42,323 nt of DNA, from positions 1-42,323 of the IMG/VR virus record IMGVR_UViG_3300003322_000267. One strand, 5' to 3'. This document shows positions 31,919 through 39,445 of the stretch, one piece after another. A program made the translations under genes and the position numbers. Under the pieces are notes generated by a model that saw only the letters and a list, made by a program, of their open reading frames with translations, searched no databases and was not told the DNA's origin. Position 1 is the first letter of the stretch. The number at the start of each line of letters is the position of its first letter. This DNA is from a virus.

Positions 31919-33925
31919 TTACACCCCCAAATCGCTAAGCATATCACGCGCCTTGTTCAAATACCATTGATAATCGATATCGGCCGGGAATTCCGCCGGC
32001 AGCGTCATGCACGGGCGCGCACCGTAGGTATTGCCGACAAGATTGCCGTTCGTGTGATAGACGATCGGCCCCGGCGCCATCGTGCTGTAATACCAGCGCG
32101 CGACCTTGCCGAGATATTCCGGAGTCTGGGGCGCGAACGAAGCTTTGTAGGCATCATGCGCGCTGAATTGTTGAAACGTATCGCCGCGGGTCCAGTAGCG
32201 GCCCTCTTTCCTCCAACCTTTCGCAAGCAGCTCGGGGCCGAAGTCGCGCACAAGCTTCCCTTTGATCGGTCCTTCGCCCCACATCTTCACCGCGCCGCCG
32301 CTGACTTTTTGGACCGTAACAAACTTTCGTATATCGCGGCAAGCGCCAATCGTGTGTTCGAATGGGATGCCTTTGGACAGGAATTCCGCAACCGCTTCGG
32401 CGCAAATCTCGTTGCCTGGGTTGCGCTTTTCATTGAGGTATGCGGTCGGGCCTGGCTCGGTCGGGCCATATTCCCCTTTTCGCTTTACCGAACCGTCCGC
32501 CTTGACCGCAATGTAATTGTTCACGTCGCGCGAATAGAGCGCCGCATATTCAACGGTTTCCATTTCCAGCCCGGTGCGGCGCTGCCATTCGGCGATCAAC
32601 CCTTGACTGATATGCACCAGTTGCCGAGGGCACTTGATCACCATGCCGTCAGTATTGGCCGACACAACCGGGATGCCGTAGTGTTCATGCCATTCGATCA
32701 GCATTAACAGGGACAGTTGCCCGGTGACGGTTGTTTGAATCAGCATCGACGGGGCGAACAAGATGCTGTAGGGGCTTCCGGTCTTGCCGAAAGTCCCGTT
32801 GATCATGATTTTGCCGCCTTCGTTATCGACGCGAGCGCGCTTGTATTCGTCGCTCGACGTGTCGCCTTGTTTCTTCAATGCCGCCTGGCGCGCCTTGCCG
32901 GCCAGGCGCTCGGTTTTGATCGCTTCGTATTCTTGGCGGAAAGCCGGTCCGAGCGCCGCGGGAAACTCGCCGCTATTCAAGATCAGCGATGGATAGTAGC
33001 TCGCCACGTCGTTGTCCAATATCACGTGATGATCATCGCTGAAATGAACCGCGCGCTTTTCCTGGCTGTGCAGTCCGCCGATCCCGAGCTTGTAGACGCT
33101 TTGGCCGATGATGATTTCCAGCGAGTCCAGCTCGGGCGGCATTTCGACCGCTCCGGAGTTGCCGAGCCGGAATTGCGCATTGCGCACCAGCGTAAGTGCG
33201 GCAATGAGCTGTGGCAGATTGAATTGAATGAACGGCGGCACCTTGTATTGGAACCGCATGTTCCAATTGATTTCGGTCTTGAAGATGCGTTGCTTTGTCG
33301 CTTGCTCACAGCGCAGTTTCAAAACCGCTTCGGCCAGTTGCGCATCACTTTTGCTGCGCAGATCGATTCCGTAACGTTCGCTCAATTGCTCGCGCTGCTC
33401 GATCTGCGGCTTGAGCGCTTCATGGAGCTGCGCCAGCACACGTAAATCGTTGTCGCAATATGCGTCAATCTGCTGCATCTGTTGCGGTGTAAGAGGCGTG
33501 CTCGGATCGTAGGGCAAATCCTGCATGTGCGGCGCATGGATGCGGCCAGCGTAAAGCTTTTGACTAGCGATACCTGGCGCAACTTCGATCAAATCGACGT
33601 GATCGAGCGGCTTCCATTCAGGCAAGCCGAGTTCCCACGGTTTGATGTTTTGAACGATGATCCGGTCATTGATTTCTTTCAACTGGCTCGGCGTGAATCC
33701 CTTCAGCGCCGCCGCAATGATCATCGGAATATCGTAACTGTTGCTGTTGAATCCGACACAGCAGAAGTTCATGAAAAACGCCATGATGCCGCGCTTTCCT
33801 TGTGCGTCAAAACTCTCCCCCTCGCGCAGTCGATAGCTGAAGATCAATCCGCCGGTCATGAACTTAATCAGCCAGTAATTCGGATAACACTCAGTATCGA
33901 AAAACGCGAGGGGCTTGCTTGACAT
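31919..33925 (-). CDS. Family B-like DNA polymerase with 3'-5' exonuclease
   Basis: 668 residues. Proofreading motifs: Exo I FFDTE (Asp10, Glu12), Exo II GFNSNSYD (Asn60, Asp65), Exo III YCDND (Tyr156, Asp160). Polymerase motif A is NDVASYYPSL (Asp306), motif B is KIMINGTFG (372-380), and motif C is SANTDG (422-427), where the first Asp of the usual DTD is Asn and the second (Asp426) is kept. There is no sign of a terminal-protein insertion, so protein priming is not suggested. It probably extends primers made by the PrimPol at 2032-4395. The next gene, on the promoter-proximal side, is MazG-like. Confidence 0.92.
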   Translation of the reverse strand: MSSKPLAFFDTECYPNYWLIKFMTGGLIFSYRLREGESFDAQGKRGIMAFFMNFCCVGFNSNSYDIPMIIAAALKGFTPSQLKEINDRIIVQNIKPWELGLPEWKPLDHVDLIEVAPGIASQKLYAGRIHAPHMQDLPYDPSTPLTPQQMQQIDAYCDNDLRVLAQLHEALKPQIEQREQLSERYGIDLRSKSDAQLAEAVLKLRCEQATKQRIFKTEINWNMRFQYKVPPFIQFNLPQLIAALTLVRNAQFRLGNSGAVEMPPELDSLEIIIGQSVYKLGIGGLHSQEKRAVHFSDDHHVILDNDVASYYPSLILNSGEFPAALGPAFRQEYEAIKTERLAGKARQAALKKQGDTSSDEYKRARVDNEGGKIMINGTFGKTGSPYSILFAPSMLIQTTVTGQLSLLMLIEWHEHYGIPVVSANTDGMVIKCPRQLVHISQGLIAEWQRRTGLEMETVEYAALYSRDVNNYIAVKADGSVKRKGEYGPTEPGPTAYLNEKRNPGNEICAEAVAEFLSKGIPFEHTIGACRDIRKFVTVQKVSGGAVKMWGEGPIKGKLVRDFGPELLAKGWRKEGRYWTRGDTFQQFSAHDAYKASFAPQTPEYLGKVARWYYSTMAPGPIVYHTNGNLVGNTYGARPCMTLPAEFPADIDYQWYLNKARDMLSDLGV

Positions 33926-33928
33926 GGG

Positions 33929-34357
33929 CTAGTACGCCTTTCCGCCCTCTTGCACGCGGTTCGCGGGCTTGTGATCGGCGCGCTGCGCGTTGTATGCGAG
34001 CTTTTCTGCGATGGCCCCGCCGATATCCAGACCGAAAGCGCCGCCCAGGTCGAAACAGCGAATGATGGCGTCAGCCAGTTCGACTTCGCGCGACTGGCGA
34101 TGCGGCAGATGTTCATCCATCTTGCTCTTGCGATCCCCTTCCAGCGCTTCGGAAATTTCCGAATGGATCAACGCCAGCTTGTTGGAGAAACAAAGCGGAT
34201 TGCCGCGTGGATCAGAAATTTTCTCCGATCCCCACCAGCCGGACGCTGCTGCGGCACCGTGGCAGATGCTTTGCAGCATCATTCCTGCGCTTTCAGCTTG
34301 CGATGCGGTCACTTCGTCAAACCGAAATGATCCGTCATGCTTCAGTGCTTCATTCAT
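33929..34357 (-). CDS. MazG-like nucleotide pyrophosphohydrolase
   Basis: 142 residues. The all-alpha NTP-pyrophosphohydrolase signature ExxE...ExxD is present: Glu67/Glu70 in SEISE and Glu93/Asp96 in ELAD, 22 residues between them, with Lys60 nearby. The family hydrolyses NTPs or dNTPs to monophosphates; phage members may lower (p)ppGpp or clean nucleotide pools. It lies three bases upstream of the polymerase in the operon, a sensible place for a pool-sanitising enzyme. GGGAG precedes the ATG. Confidence 0.75.
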   Translation of the reverse strand: MNEALKHDGSFRFDEVTASQAESAGMMLQSICHGAAAASGWWGSEKISDPRGNPLCFSNKLALIHSEISEALEGDRKSKMDEHLPHRQSREVELADAIIRCFDLGGAFGLDIGGAIAEKLAYNAQRADHKPANRVQEGGKAY

Positions 34358-34365
34358 GGTCGTTG

Positions 34366-34680
34366 TTACTCCCGAATATCTTCGGCAGCGGCGAGCCGCA
34401 TGCCTAATTGGCGCGCAATATGCACTTCGAGGCTGGCGCCGCGCGATTTGCTCCAGCCTTCTAAAACAATCACGCCATCACAGGTGCAGAGTTGCGGTAT
34501 ATCGCGCTTCAAGCATTCGGCCCAATCTGGCGCAACCGCATCCGTATTAATTTCAGCCGGATTTACGATATCGTAACCGAGCGCGCGAAGCCTGGCGGTT
34601 TCAGCGTGAAAGAGTGGGAAATTATGTTCCGGAAAACCGGACATGGGGCCGGCGAGATACCAGCGCCCCTTACCTTTCAT
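34366..34680 (-). CDS. DUF4406 nucleoside deoxyribosyltransferase-like protein
   Basis: 104 residues beginning GRWYLAGPMSGFPEHNFP, the diagnostic start of DUF4406. It continues ARLRALGYDIVNPAEIN, CDGVIVLEGWSKSRGA and LEVHIARQLGM. The fold is that of nucleoside 2-deoxyribosyltransferases, with Glu in SLEVHIA as a candidate catalytic residue. A role in nucleotide or nucleoside chemistry is likely, next to MazG and polymerase. ATGA overlap with the upstream gene. Confidence 0.8.
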   Translation of the reverse strand: MKGKGRWYLAGPMSGFPEHNFPLFHAETARLRALGYDIVNPAEINTDAVAPDWAECLKRDIPQLCTCDGVIVLEGWSKSRGASLEVHIARQLGMRLAAAEDIRE

Positions 34681-34883
34681 TTCTGCACCTTCATGGCCGG
34701 ATTGCCCGCCTTGATCTTGCCGGCGTCAGTCGCCATCGCGTGATCGAGCATCTTGCGGAAGCGCGATCCGCCACCCCACTTTTTCAGGAAGAATTCCTTT
34801 TGCGCCTTCGTGACGCGGAAGCCGAGCATGACCATCGCCCCAGAGGCGTACAGGGGCGGCCGGCTGTTTCGTTTGGTTGCCAT
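34677..34883 (-). CDS. Small conserved-type phage protein, 68 aa
   Basis: Starts MATKRNSRPPLYASG with AGGA at a proper distance, then a strand (AMVMLGFRVT) and helix (KAQKEFFLKKWGG; SRFRKMLDHAM). Basic; a ribbon-helix-like nucleic-acid binder is possible. The upstream frame to 34901 adds only six residues without better start signals. The end overlaps the DUF4406 gene. It also overlaps a longer frame (34726-35076) whose status is doubtful. Confidence 0.65.
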   Translation of the reverse strand: MATKRNSRPPLYASGAMVMLGFRVTKAQKEFFLKKWGGGSRFRKMLDHAMATDAGKIKAGNPAMKVQK

Positions 34884-35076
34884 TGCTTGATATCCTTTCA
34901 TCGCGGCGCCTCGCTCGATCGTGCCTACCTGAAACGATCAGCGAAACCCGCATGTAAAAAACCCAATAGGGTTCGAAATTGCATTCCGGAAAAAGCTCAC
35001 CTTGCGCTTCCGCTATTTCCTGCAAGCGGATCGTGCGCATTACTGCGCGAGCAACGTAAAGCTTGATGCCCTTCAC
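34726..35076 (-). CDS. Doubtful hypothetical protein, N-terminal half most credible
   Basis: A GTG at 35076 overlaps the preceding stop (GTGA), and the first 60 or so residues read like a real protein (VMRTIRLQEIAEAQGELFPE, FEPYWVFYMRVSLIV). The last 50 residues run out of phase over the 34677-34883 gene and look like shadow sequence (Arg/His/Pro-rich). Either the two genes truly overlap by about 158 bases, or a real short gene has lost its stop through a sequence change. Without it there would be an unexplained gap of nearly 190 bases. Confidence 0.4.
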   Translation of the reverse strand: MKGIKLYVARAVMRTIRLQEIAEAQGELFPECNFEPYWVFYMRVSLIVSGRHDRARRRDERISSNGNQTKQPAAPVRLWGDGHARLPRHEGAKGILPEKVGWRIALPQDARSRDGD

Positions 35077-35357
35077 TTAATGCGGTGAAGCAGCGCCACT
35101 ACTGCGGGATCAGCTAGGATACGTTCGACTGCAAAAATTCCATCGACGGGTTTAATCGGCCGAGTCATCTCATCAACAATCAATTCCAACACGTCGGCCA
35201 GTTCCGGACCCGCCGCCATGCATTCGCGCAGCGATTCCCAATCCCGCCGGCTGAGAGGTAGCCCCGGCTCGGGAGCGTAGGCAACAAACCTTGTGGCCGG
35301 TTCGCTGCCAACGATGCGGATCGCATCGTCATCCACTTCGAGCCGGGGCCGCATCAC
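35073..35357 (-). CDS. Hypothetical protein, 94 aa
   Basis: GTG start overlapping the previous stop (GTGA); an ATG follows as the second codon. Beta-like start (VDDDAIRIVGSEPATRFVAYA), then helices (WESLRECMAAGPELADVLEL, FAVERILADPAVVALLHRI). No family recognised. It sits between the putative ssDNA-binding gene and the small overlap-rich region. Confidence 0.6.
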   Translation of the reverse strand: MMRPRLEVDDDAIRIVGSEPATRFVAYAPEPGLPLSRRDWESLRECMAAGPELADVLELIVDEMTRPIKPVDGIFAVERILADPAVVALLHRIK

Positions 35358-36385
35358 TGCATCATCCCGGCGTCAAGCAGCGCTTGATCGGTCCAGCCGT
35401 TGGCGTTCAACTGCTCTTTCGTGTACCCCTGCGCCTTCGCGGTCATCGTGTAGATGCGCGCCGCCGCGGGCGGAGCCATTTGAGCCAGCGGCGGGATATA
35501 GGGCGGCGGCGCAGCGCTGCCGGCGGCGTTGGCGGCGAAATGCGGATTGGGCTGTACACCCTGCATGGGTGGGATGGCCGGAGCGCCCTGCATGGGCGGG
35601 AGTGAGGGGACGCCAGGCGCCGCACCCTGTGGCGGTATGCCGGGCATTTGCATCACCGGAGGCATTGCGCCGATCTGCGGCATCTGCGCCGGCCCCGGCG
35701 CATATCCGCCGGCGGGGATCGCCGGAACGGTGCCTTGCTGTGGCATGCCGCCGATCGGCGAAGCACTTGCGCCGGGCGGCAGTGCTTGCCCGCCAAATCC
35801 CGCCGCCTTGGGGTCCATGCCGCCGTTGATTTCCTGGCCGTAGCCTTGCAGCGAAACGAGCTGCGGATTGAGGTAAACGCCCGGCTTGCTGTTGTCGCCG
35901 TTGCCTACCACAGTGCCGGCGATCTGCACGTAATAGCCGCGTTTGATCGCGCCGGGTTCGGGCAAATAGGCGCTGCCGTCGCCGTTGCAGGCTTTCGGCG
36001 CGTAGCTGCCGGACCAGTGCAAAATCCAGTGACCGGGCCAGCCTTCGTTGTCGCACGGGCGCTTGTTGTTTTGGTTCGGCACGGTGCTATCGCCGTCGCT
36101 GATCTTCCAGGCGAAGTCAGGGCGTTGATCGGCGATACCGGGAAACGCGGCGCGGCCGACTTCGAGAATCTTGGCGCCCCACTCGGTATAGCCCCAATGC
36201 GTCTGACCGGGCACCTTGGGGATCGCGATCGCCAGGTAGTAATCCTCTTTCAGCTTGCCCTGATTGGGGCCGCCCTTGATCAGCCTGGGCCGACCTTGCG
36301 CGTCCGTCGTGCGCTTGTCGTAGACGGAGCCGTTCACCAGCCGGCCGGGCGGCGTGGTAAGCGGAACTGCGGTGCTTTTGCTCAT
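35354..36385 (-). CDS. Putative ssDNA-binding replication protein with Pro/Gly-rich tail
   Basis: 343 residues. The N-terminal 175 look like an OB-type domain: GRLVNGSVYDKRTTD, EDYYLAIAIPK, and GYYVQIAGTVVGNGDNSKPGVYLNPQ. This resembles phage proteins of the DUF2815 ssDNA-binding group, though that assignment is tentative. A long Pro/Gly/Met/Ala-rich tail follows (MPQQGTVPAIPAGGYAPG and similar), ending in a small C-terminal motif, QLNANGWTDQALLDAG. A disordered tail with a terminal motif fits SSB-type proteins that recruit partners. AAGGAAG precedes the ATG at 36385. Confidence 0.65.
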   Translation of the reverse strand: MSKSTAVPLTTPPGRLVNGSVYDKRTTDAQGRPRLIKGGPNQGKLKEDYYLAIAIPKVPGQTHWGYTEWGAKILEVGRAAFPGIADQRPDFAWKISDGDSTVPNQNNKRPCDNEGWPGHWILHWSGSYAPKACNGDGSAYLPEPGAIKRGYYVQIAGTVVGNGDNSKPGVYLNPQLVSLQGYGQEINGGMDPKAAGFGGQALPPGASASPIGGMPQQGTVPAIPAGGYAPGPAQMPQIGAMPPVMQMPGIPPQGAAPGVPSLPPMQGAPAIPPMQGVQPNPHFAANAAGSAAPPPYIPPLAQMAPPAAARIYTMTAKAQGYTKEQLNANGWTDQALLDAGMMQ

Positions 36386-36555
36386 TTGCTTCCTTTCTTC
36401 GGTTCGGCGTCATCGGCATCCATCCAGCCTTCGAGCCATTCGATATGCTCCGGCGTTTTCTCCGGATACGGATTTGCGGTCACATCGGCGCCCATGTAGC
36501 GCGCCGAGTAACCTTGCGCCGACTCGGTGGAGCGCGGCTTGATGGGTTCGTCCAT
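36382..36555 (-). CDS. Ribosome modulation factor (RMF)-like small protein
   Basis: 57 residues. The core QGYSARYMGADVTANPY followed by WLEGW matches the RMF layout: GY near the start, a G, PY, then WxxGW at the end. RMF dimerises 70S ribosomes in stationary cells; related small proteins also occur on plasmids and phages with other roles. GGGGG precedes the ATG at 36555. Whether it acts on ribosomes is inference from a short motif. Confidence 0.6.
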   Translation of the reverse strand: MDEPIKPRSTESAQGYSARYMGADVTANPYPEKTPEHIEWLEGWMDADDAEPKKGSK

Positions 36556-36580
36556 TTTACCCCCTTTCGCTATACAAAAG

Positions 36581-37732
36581 TCAAGTGCTCTTGCCAAAAA
36601 TGCGCCGCGCCAGGGTATCATCCCGCGTCACTTTCATTTCCCCCGGCCGGCGCTCGGAAAACAGATCGGTAATTTCCTGCGGGACGCCTTTTCCGCGCGC
36701 TTGCAGCGGCGTGATCGTCGCGAGAGGCTTTCGCACATCGACGCCGTACAGTTCCGCCGCCGCGACGAACGCCGCCTCTTCGCCGGCCCGGATGCGCTCC
36801 GAACCGCGCCCGGCTTCCAGATAATAGCCCGGTACCGGAATGCCCTGGCGCAACAAGGCGCCCACGTGCTCTTGCACTGCGTCGCGCCGCGCGCTGATGA
36901 TCGCCGCAGCTTCTTCGAGCTGACGCAATTCGATCGCCGCATCCGCCGGCGCGGTATCGTAGGTTTGCGCGGCGTGCGCCTGTTGCGTCACGTAGGAGGC
37001 GGCACGCTGCAATGCGACGCAGCCGCGCGCGGCGCTGCAATACTGCGTCTTGCACCATTCGCCAGGTCGCGCTTGCGGGTCCGCCCCCGTGGCGGCGGCG
37101 TATTTTTGCGCCAGGCGATTGAAGTAGGGGCGCAGATCGCTCGCCTTGACCGTCCATGTGCGCACCGGACCGTCCCGATGCGGCGCGCGTGGCTGAATCA
37201 CGCGCATTTGGACGTAGATGTTTTGATCATCCAATCCGTTGGCGCCGACCCGCCGCAATTCGAGCGCGGCATAGTTGATCATCTGCCAGTTTTCGAACGC
37301 TTCGACAACCGCATGGCCGTATTTGTAATCGTCGATGAAAAGATACCGGAGCGGTGCCGGACCTAACCGCCACGCGAGAGAATCAGGCGTGCCGCCGTTA
37401 TGCGTCGGGTGCAGCGCATCGTTCACGACGGGCGATTCGATCAGCAGATTCGACGCGAGCGGTTCGTTCGGAAAGGCGCTCAGTGTCGCCATTACTGACT
37501 CATACCACATTTCGGCGCCGTCGATCATGTCTTGATCGAGAATGACGCCGTTCGGCGCGAGACTTCCGGCGCGCGGGTAGCGGCCGGCGAACAGTTCGGC
37601 ACCGGCCCAATGTGAGGCCGATCCGGCGCGCGTCGAATCATCATCCGGTTCCGGATAGCGTGACGTGAGCAGCGGCGCGGCCTCGCAATGGATCGTGAGT
37701 GACGCGGAAGAGGGGGCGAGGAAATAATGCAT
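36581..37732 (-). CDS. RecB/Cas4-like PD-(D/E)XK exonuclease, DUF2800-like
   Basis: 383 residues. The opening MHYFLAPSSASLTIHCEAA matches the LSPSSA-W-C start of the DUF2800 group. Key nuclease parts follow: RAGSASHWAGAE (His-containing motif), GGTPDSL (motif II Asp), and IDDYKYG (the D-x-K motif, DYK). Later cysteines (WCKTQYCSAARGC) could hold an iron-sulphur cluster, as in Cas4 and AddB. Probably a recombination or DNA-processing exonuclease. The ATG at 37732 overlaps the previous stop (TAATG); in-frame starts at 37762 and 37804 are alternatives. Confidence 0.8.
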   Translation of the reverse strand: MHYFLAPSSASLTIHCEAAPLLTSRYPEPDDDSTRAGSASHWAGAELFAGRYPRAGSLAPNGVILDQDMIDGAEMWYESVMATLSAFPNEPLASNLLIESPVVNDALHPTHNGGTPDSLAWRLGPAPLRYLFIDDYKYGHAVVEAFENWQMINYAALELRRVGANGLDDQNIYVQMRVIQPRAPHRDGPVRTWTVKASDLRPYFNRLAQKYAAATGADPQARPGEWCKTQYCSAARGCVALQRAASYVTQQAHAAQTYDTAPADAAIELRQLEEAAAIISARRDAVQEHVGALLRQGIPVPGYYLEAGRGSERIRAGEEAAFVAAAELYGVDVRKPLATITPLQARGKGVPQEITDLFSERRPGEMKVTRDDTLARRIFGKST

Positions 37733-37983
37733 TACTTCGGCTTTCTCGCCAGGCCGCGCCATTGTTGCTTCGGCGGCGTCTGCGAGTGCGGGAATCTCTT
37801 CCAAATGCGGAATTCGTACATCGCATCTTTCGGATCGACACCTCCGTAATACCAGCGCTTACCGTCGAAATAGCGATAGATCGCGCATCTGGCTATACGC
37901 CGTTTTACCTCATACACTCCCGCTCGCGCCGGCTTTACATTGCCGGGATACCACGGCGTCAACTTGATTTTGCTCTCGCTCAT
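37732..37983 (-). CDS. WDG-type small phage protein A
   Basis: 83 residues. The core PARAGVYEVKRR followed by YRYFDGKRWYYGG belongs to a small Trp-rich domain often seen in phage accessory genes. The neighbour at 37910-38176 has the same PxxxGxY...DGxxWxYGG core, so the two look like a tandem duplication. GGAGGG lies before the ATG at 37983. Function unknown. Confidence 0.65.
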   Translation of the reverse strand: MSESKIKLTPWYPGNVKPARAGVYEVKRRIARCAIYRYFDGKRWYYGGVDPKDAMYEFRIWKRFPHSQTPPKQQWRGLARKPK

Positions 37984-38176
37984 TTAATTCCCTCCAAGGC
38001 CAGATCATTTCAGGCGGCACAATATCGGCCGTGTGACTGCATTCAAGCGCTCGCGTTACGGTCGATCCGCCGTAACGCCAATGCTCGCCGTCCCAAATGC
38101 GGAAATTGCCGCGATTGGTCCGATATGGCCCCGGCGCCGCGGGCTGCTGCGACGCCGGGTTGAAGCTATCAGGCAA
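37910..38176 (-). CDS. WDG-type small phage protein B
   Basis: 88 residues with core PAAPGPYRTNRG followed by FRIWDGEHWRYGG, paralogous in pattern to the gene at 37732-37983. It ends with a helical stretch (EMIWPWRELNEREQNQVDAV). Start TTG at 38176 overlaps the end of the preceding gene; no better start exists before the core. It overlaps its paralogue by 74 bases, which is unusually long here, so the last residues need checking. Confidence 0.55.
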   Translation of the reverse strand: MPDSFNPASQQPAAPGPYRTNRGNFRIWDGEHWRYGGSTVTRALECSHTADIVPPEMIWPWRELNEREQNQVDAVVSRQCKAGASGSV

Positions 38177-38885
38177 TGCCGTTCCCGATGTTCGCCAGTT
38201 CGGCGGCGATGAACGGGATCAGCTCAGGCTTCTGGCTCGCCGCCGGCAGGTTGGCGGCGCCGTACTTCGCGCATGCCGCCGCGGCCTTCGTCGGGTCGAT
38301 CCGGCCGACGTTGTAGATCGCCGTGTAGAGCTTCATCAGGCCAGGGAAATCGACGATGCCGTCAGCGCTGAAGGACGGCGCAGCTTGCGGCATCGCGGCA
38401 CCAGCGACAGGAACCGCCAACGGGGCAGCGGGTATCGAAGCAGGTGCCGCAGGCGCGGCAGTATTCGCAGGCATCGCCGGCTGGACAGGGGCGGGCGGCA
38501 TCCCCTGGGGTTGCAAAGGGGCAGGCGCGACGGCACCCCCGGCGCCGGACAGCACGCGCTTGATTTCCGCTTCGACTTCGCGCTTGTACGAATCGGGCAC
38601 ACCCTTCTTGTACTTCCATTTGCCGTCTTGCGTCTTGTTGCGCGCGCCGCCGTGGATACGGGCGTCCCAGTAGAATCCGGCGCTGTCCAGTTCCGGCGCC
38701 TGACCGGCGGCGACCATCGCGGCGCCGGGAGTGCCGAAGGCGGCAGCGGGATCGGCATGCGGATCGGGCGCGCCGTCGAAAGCCGGGCCATCATCGTCAT
38801 CGTCGAACGCTTCGCCGATCAGCGCAAGCAACTGGCCGAAGATCAGCCGGTCACGCACATCATTGCTGTCAAAAGTGATTTTCAC
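38169..38885 (-). CDS. First gene of the leftward operon, conserved-type phage protein
   Basis: 238 residues. After an acidic stretch (EAFDDDDDGPAFDG), the segment ELDSAGFYWDARIHGGARNKTQDGK is highly typical of a phage protein group often found near recombination and replication genes; its function is not known to me. A Pro/Ala-rich linker and a helical C-terminus follow (FPGLMKLYTAIYNVGRI). GTG start at 38885 with AGGAG nine bases upstream. Being first after the promoter, it is probably well expressed early. Confidence 0.7.
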   Translation of the reverse strand: MKITFDSNDVRDRLIFGQLLALIGEAFDDDDDGPAFDGAPDPHADPAAAFGTPGAAMVAAGQAPELDSAGFYWDARIHGGARNKTQDGKWKYKKGVPDSYKREVEAEIKRVLSGAGGAVAPAPLQPQGMPPAPVQPAMPANTAAPAAPASIPAAPLAVPVAGAAMPQAAPSFSADGIVDFPGLMKLYTAIYNVGRIDPTKAAAACAKYGAANLPAASQKPELIPFIAAELANIGNGIA

Positions 38886-38917
38886 GTCTTGTATCTCCTG
38901 TGGGTTGTTAAAACGAG

Positions 38918-38946
38918 TTGACGCGAACGGACGATATCATTATATT
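38918..38946 (+). promoter_or_regulatory. Strong rightward early promoter
   Basis: TTGACG (38918-38923) and TATATT (38941-38946) are exactly 17 bases apart, the best sigma-70 match I found. It would start RNA near 38953, 25 bases before the SLOG gene, and feed the operon that continues across the window end. Confidence 0.75.
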
Positions 38947-38960
38947 AACGGCACCGTCAA
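38931..38960 (-). promoter_or_regulatory. Leftward early promoter overlapping the rightward one
   Basis: On the minus strand TTGACG (38955-38960) and TATCGT (38931-38936) are 18 bases apart. The two promoters face each other over the same 43 bases, so polymerases could not occupy both at once. Confidence 0.5.
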
Positions 38961-38977
38961 TATATTTTTGATGATCA

Positions 38978-39445
38978 ATGATAATCACTGCAATAGGCCA
39001 CGGGCCGGGCGCATTAGGCGCCCTGGGGGAAGCGGAGCAAGCGCGTTTGGTCGCCACAATGGCGCTATGGGCCGCTGCATATGGCGTAACCGGCATTGTG
39101 ACTGGTCATCGCCCGTTTGCCGACGAAGCCTTGGCCGATGCGGCGGTGCGCGAGCACTGGCCGATAGAGGTTATCGTCGCGCATTTCCGCAGCGAGTGGG
39201 ATGCGGGCGTGACGCCCTTCCGCAACCGCAACCGCGTGGCCTGCATGGCGCGCAAGCATCTTGTGCTGCAATGGGATCATGCTTCCGATGAGCATATCCA
39301 ACACGCCCTGATGCGCCGCATTGATCTGGCGGATATCGTTTTCACGTTCGAATGCGGTCTGCCCGGCAACACGCTGCGCGCGATCGAGTACGCGCAAGCG
39401 AAGGGGAAACAGATCGTACCTATTTGGAGCAATTTCTATGGCTGA
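38978..39445 (+). CDS. SLOG-superfamily (DprA/YpsA-like) nucleotide-binding protein
   Basis: 155 residues. ITAIGHGPGALGALG, then GIVTGHRPFADEALADAA, and later EVIVAHFRSEWDAG, VFTFECGLPGNTLRAIEYA and KQIVPIW follow the SLOG/Rossmann pattern of DUF1273-, DUF2493- and YpsA-type proteins, which bind nucleotides or their derivatives. First gene behind the strong rightward promoter. The leader of about 25 bases has no clear Shine-Dalgarno. Ligand and role unknown; some SLOG proteins act in nucleotide signalling, which would be interesting in a phage. Confidence 0.65.
   Translation: MIITAIGHGPGALGALGEAEQARLVATMALWAAAYGVTGIVTGHRPFADEALADAAVREHWPIEVIVAHFRSEWDAGVTPFRNRNRVACMARKHLVLQWDHASDEHIQHALMRRIDLADIVFTFECGLPGNTLRAIEYAQAKGKQIVPIWSNFYG

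Noticed and set aside
34969-34980. GGGTTCGAAATT, similar to the T-arm of a tRNA
   Set aside because: No acceptor, D or anticodon arms can be formed around it, and it lies in a region with leftward coding frames.
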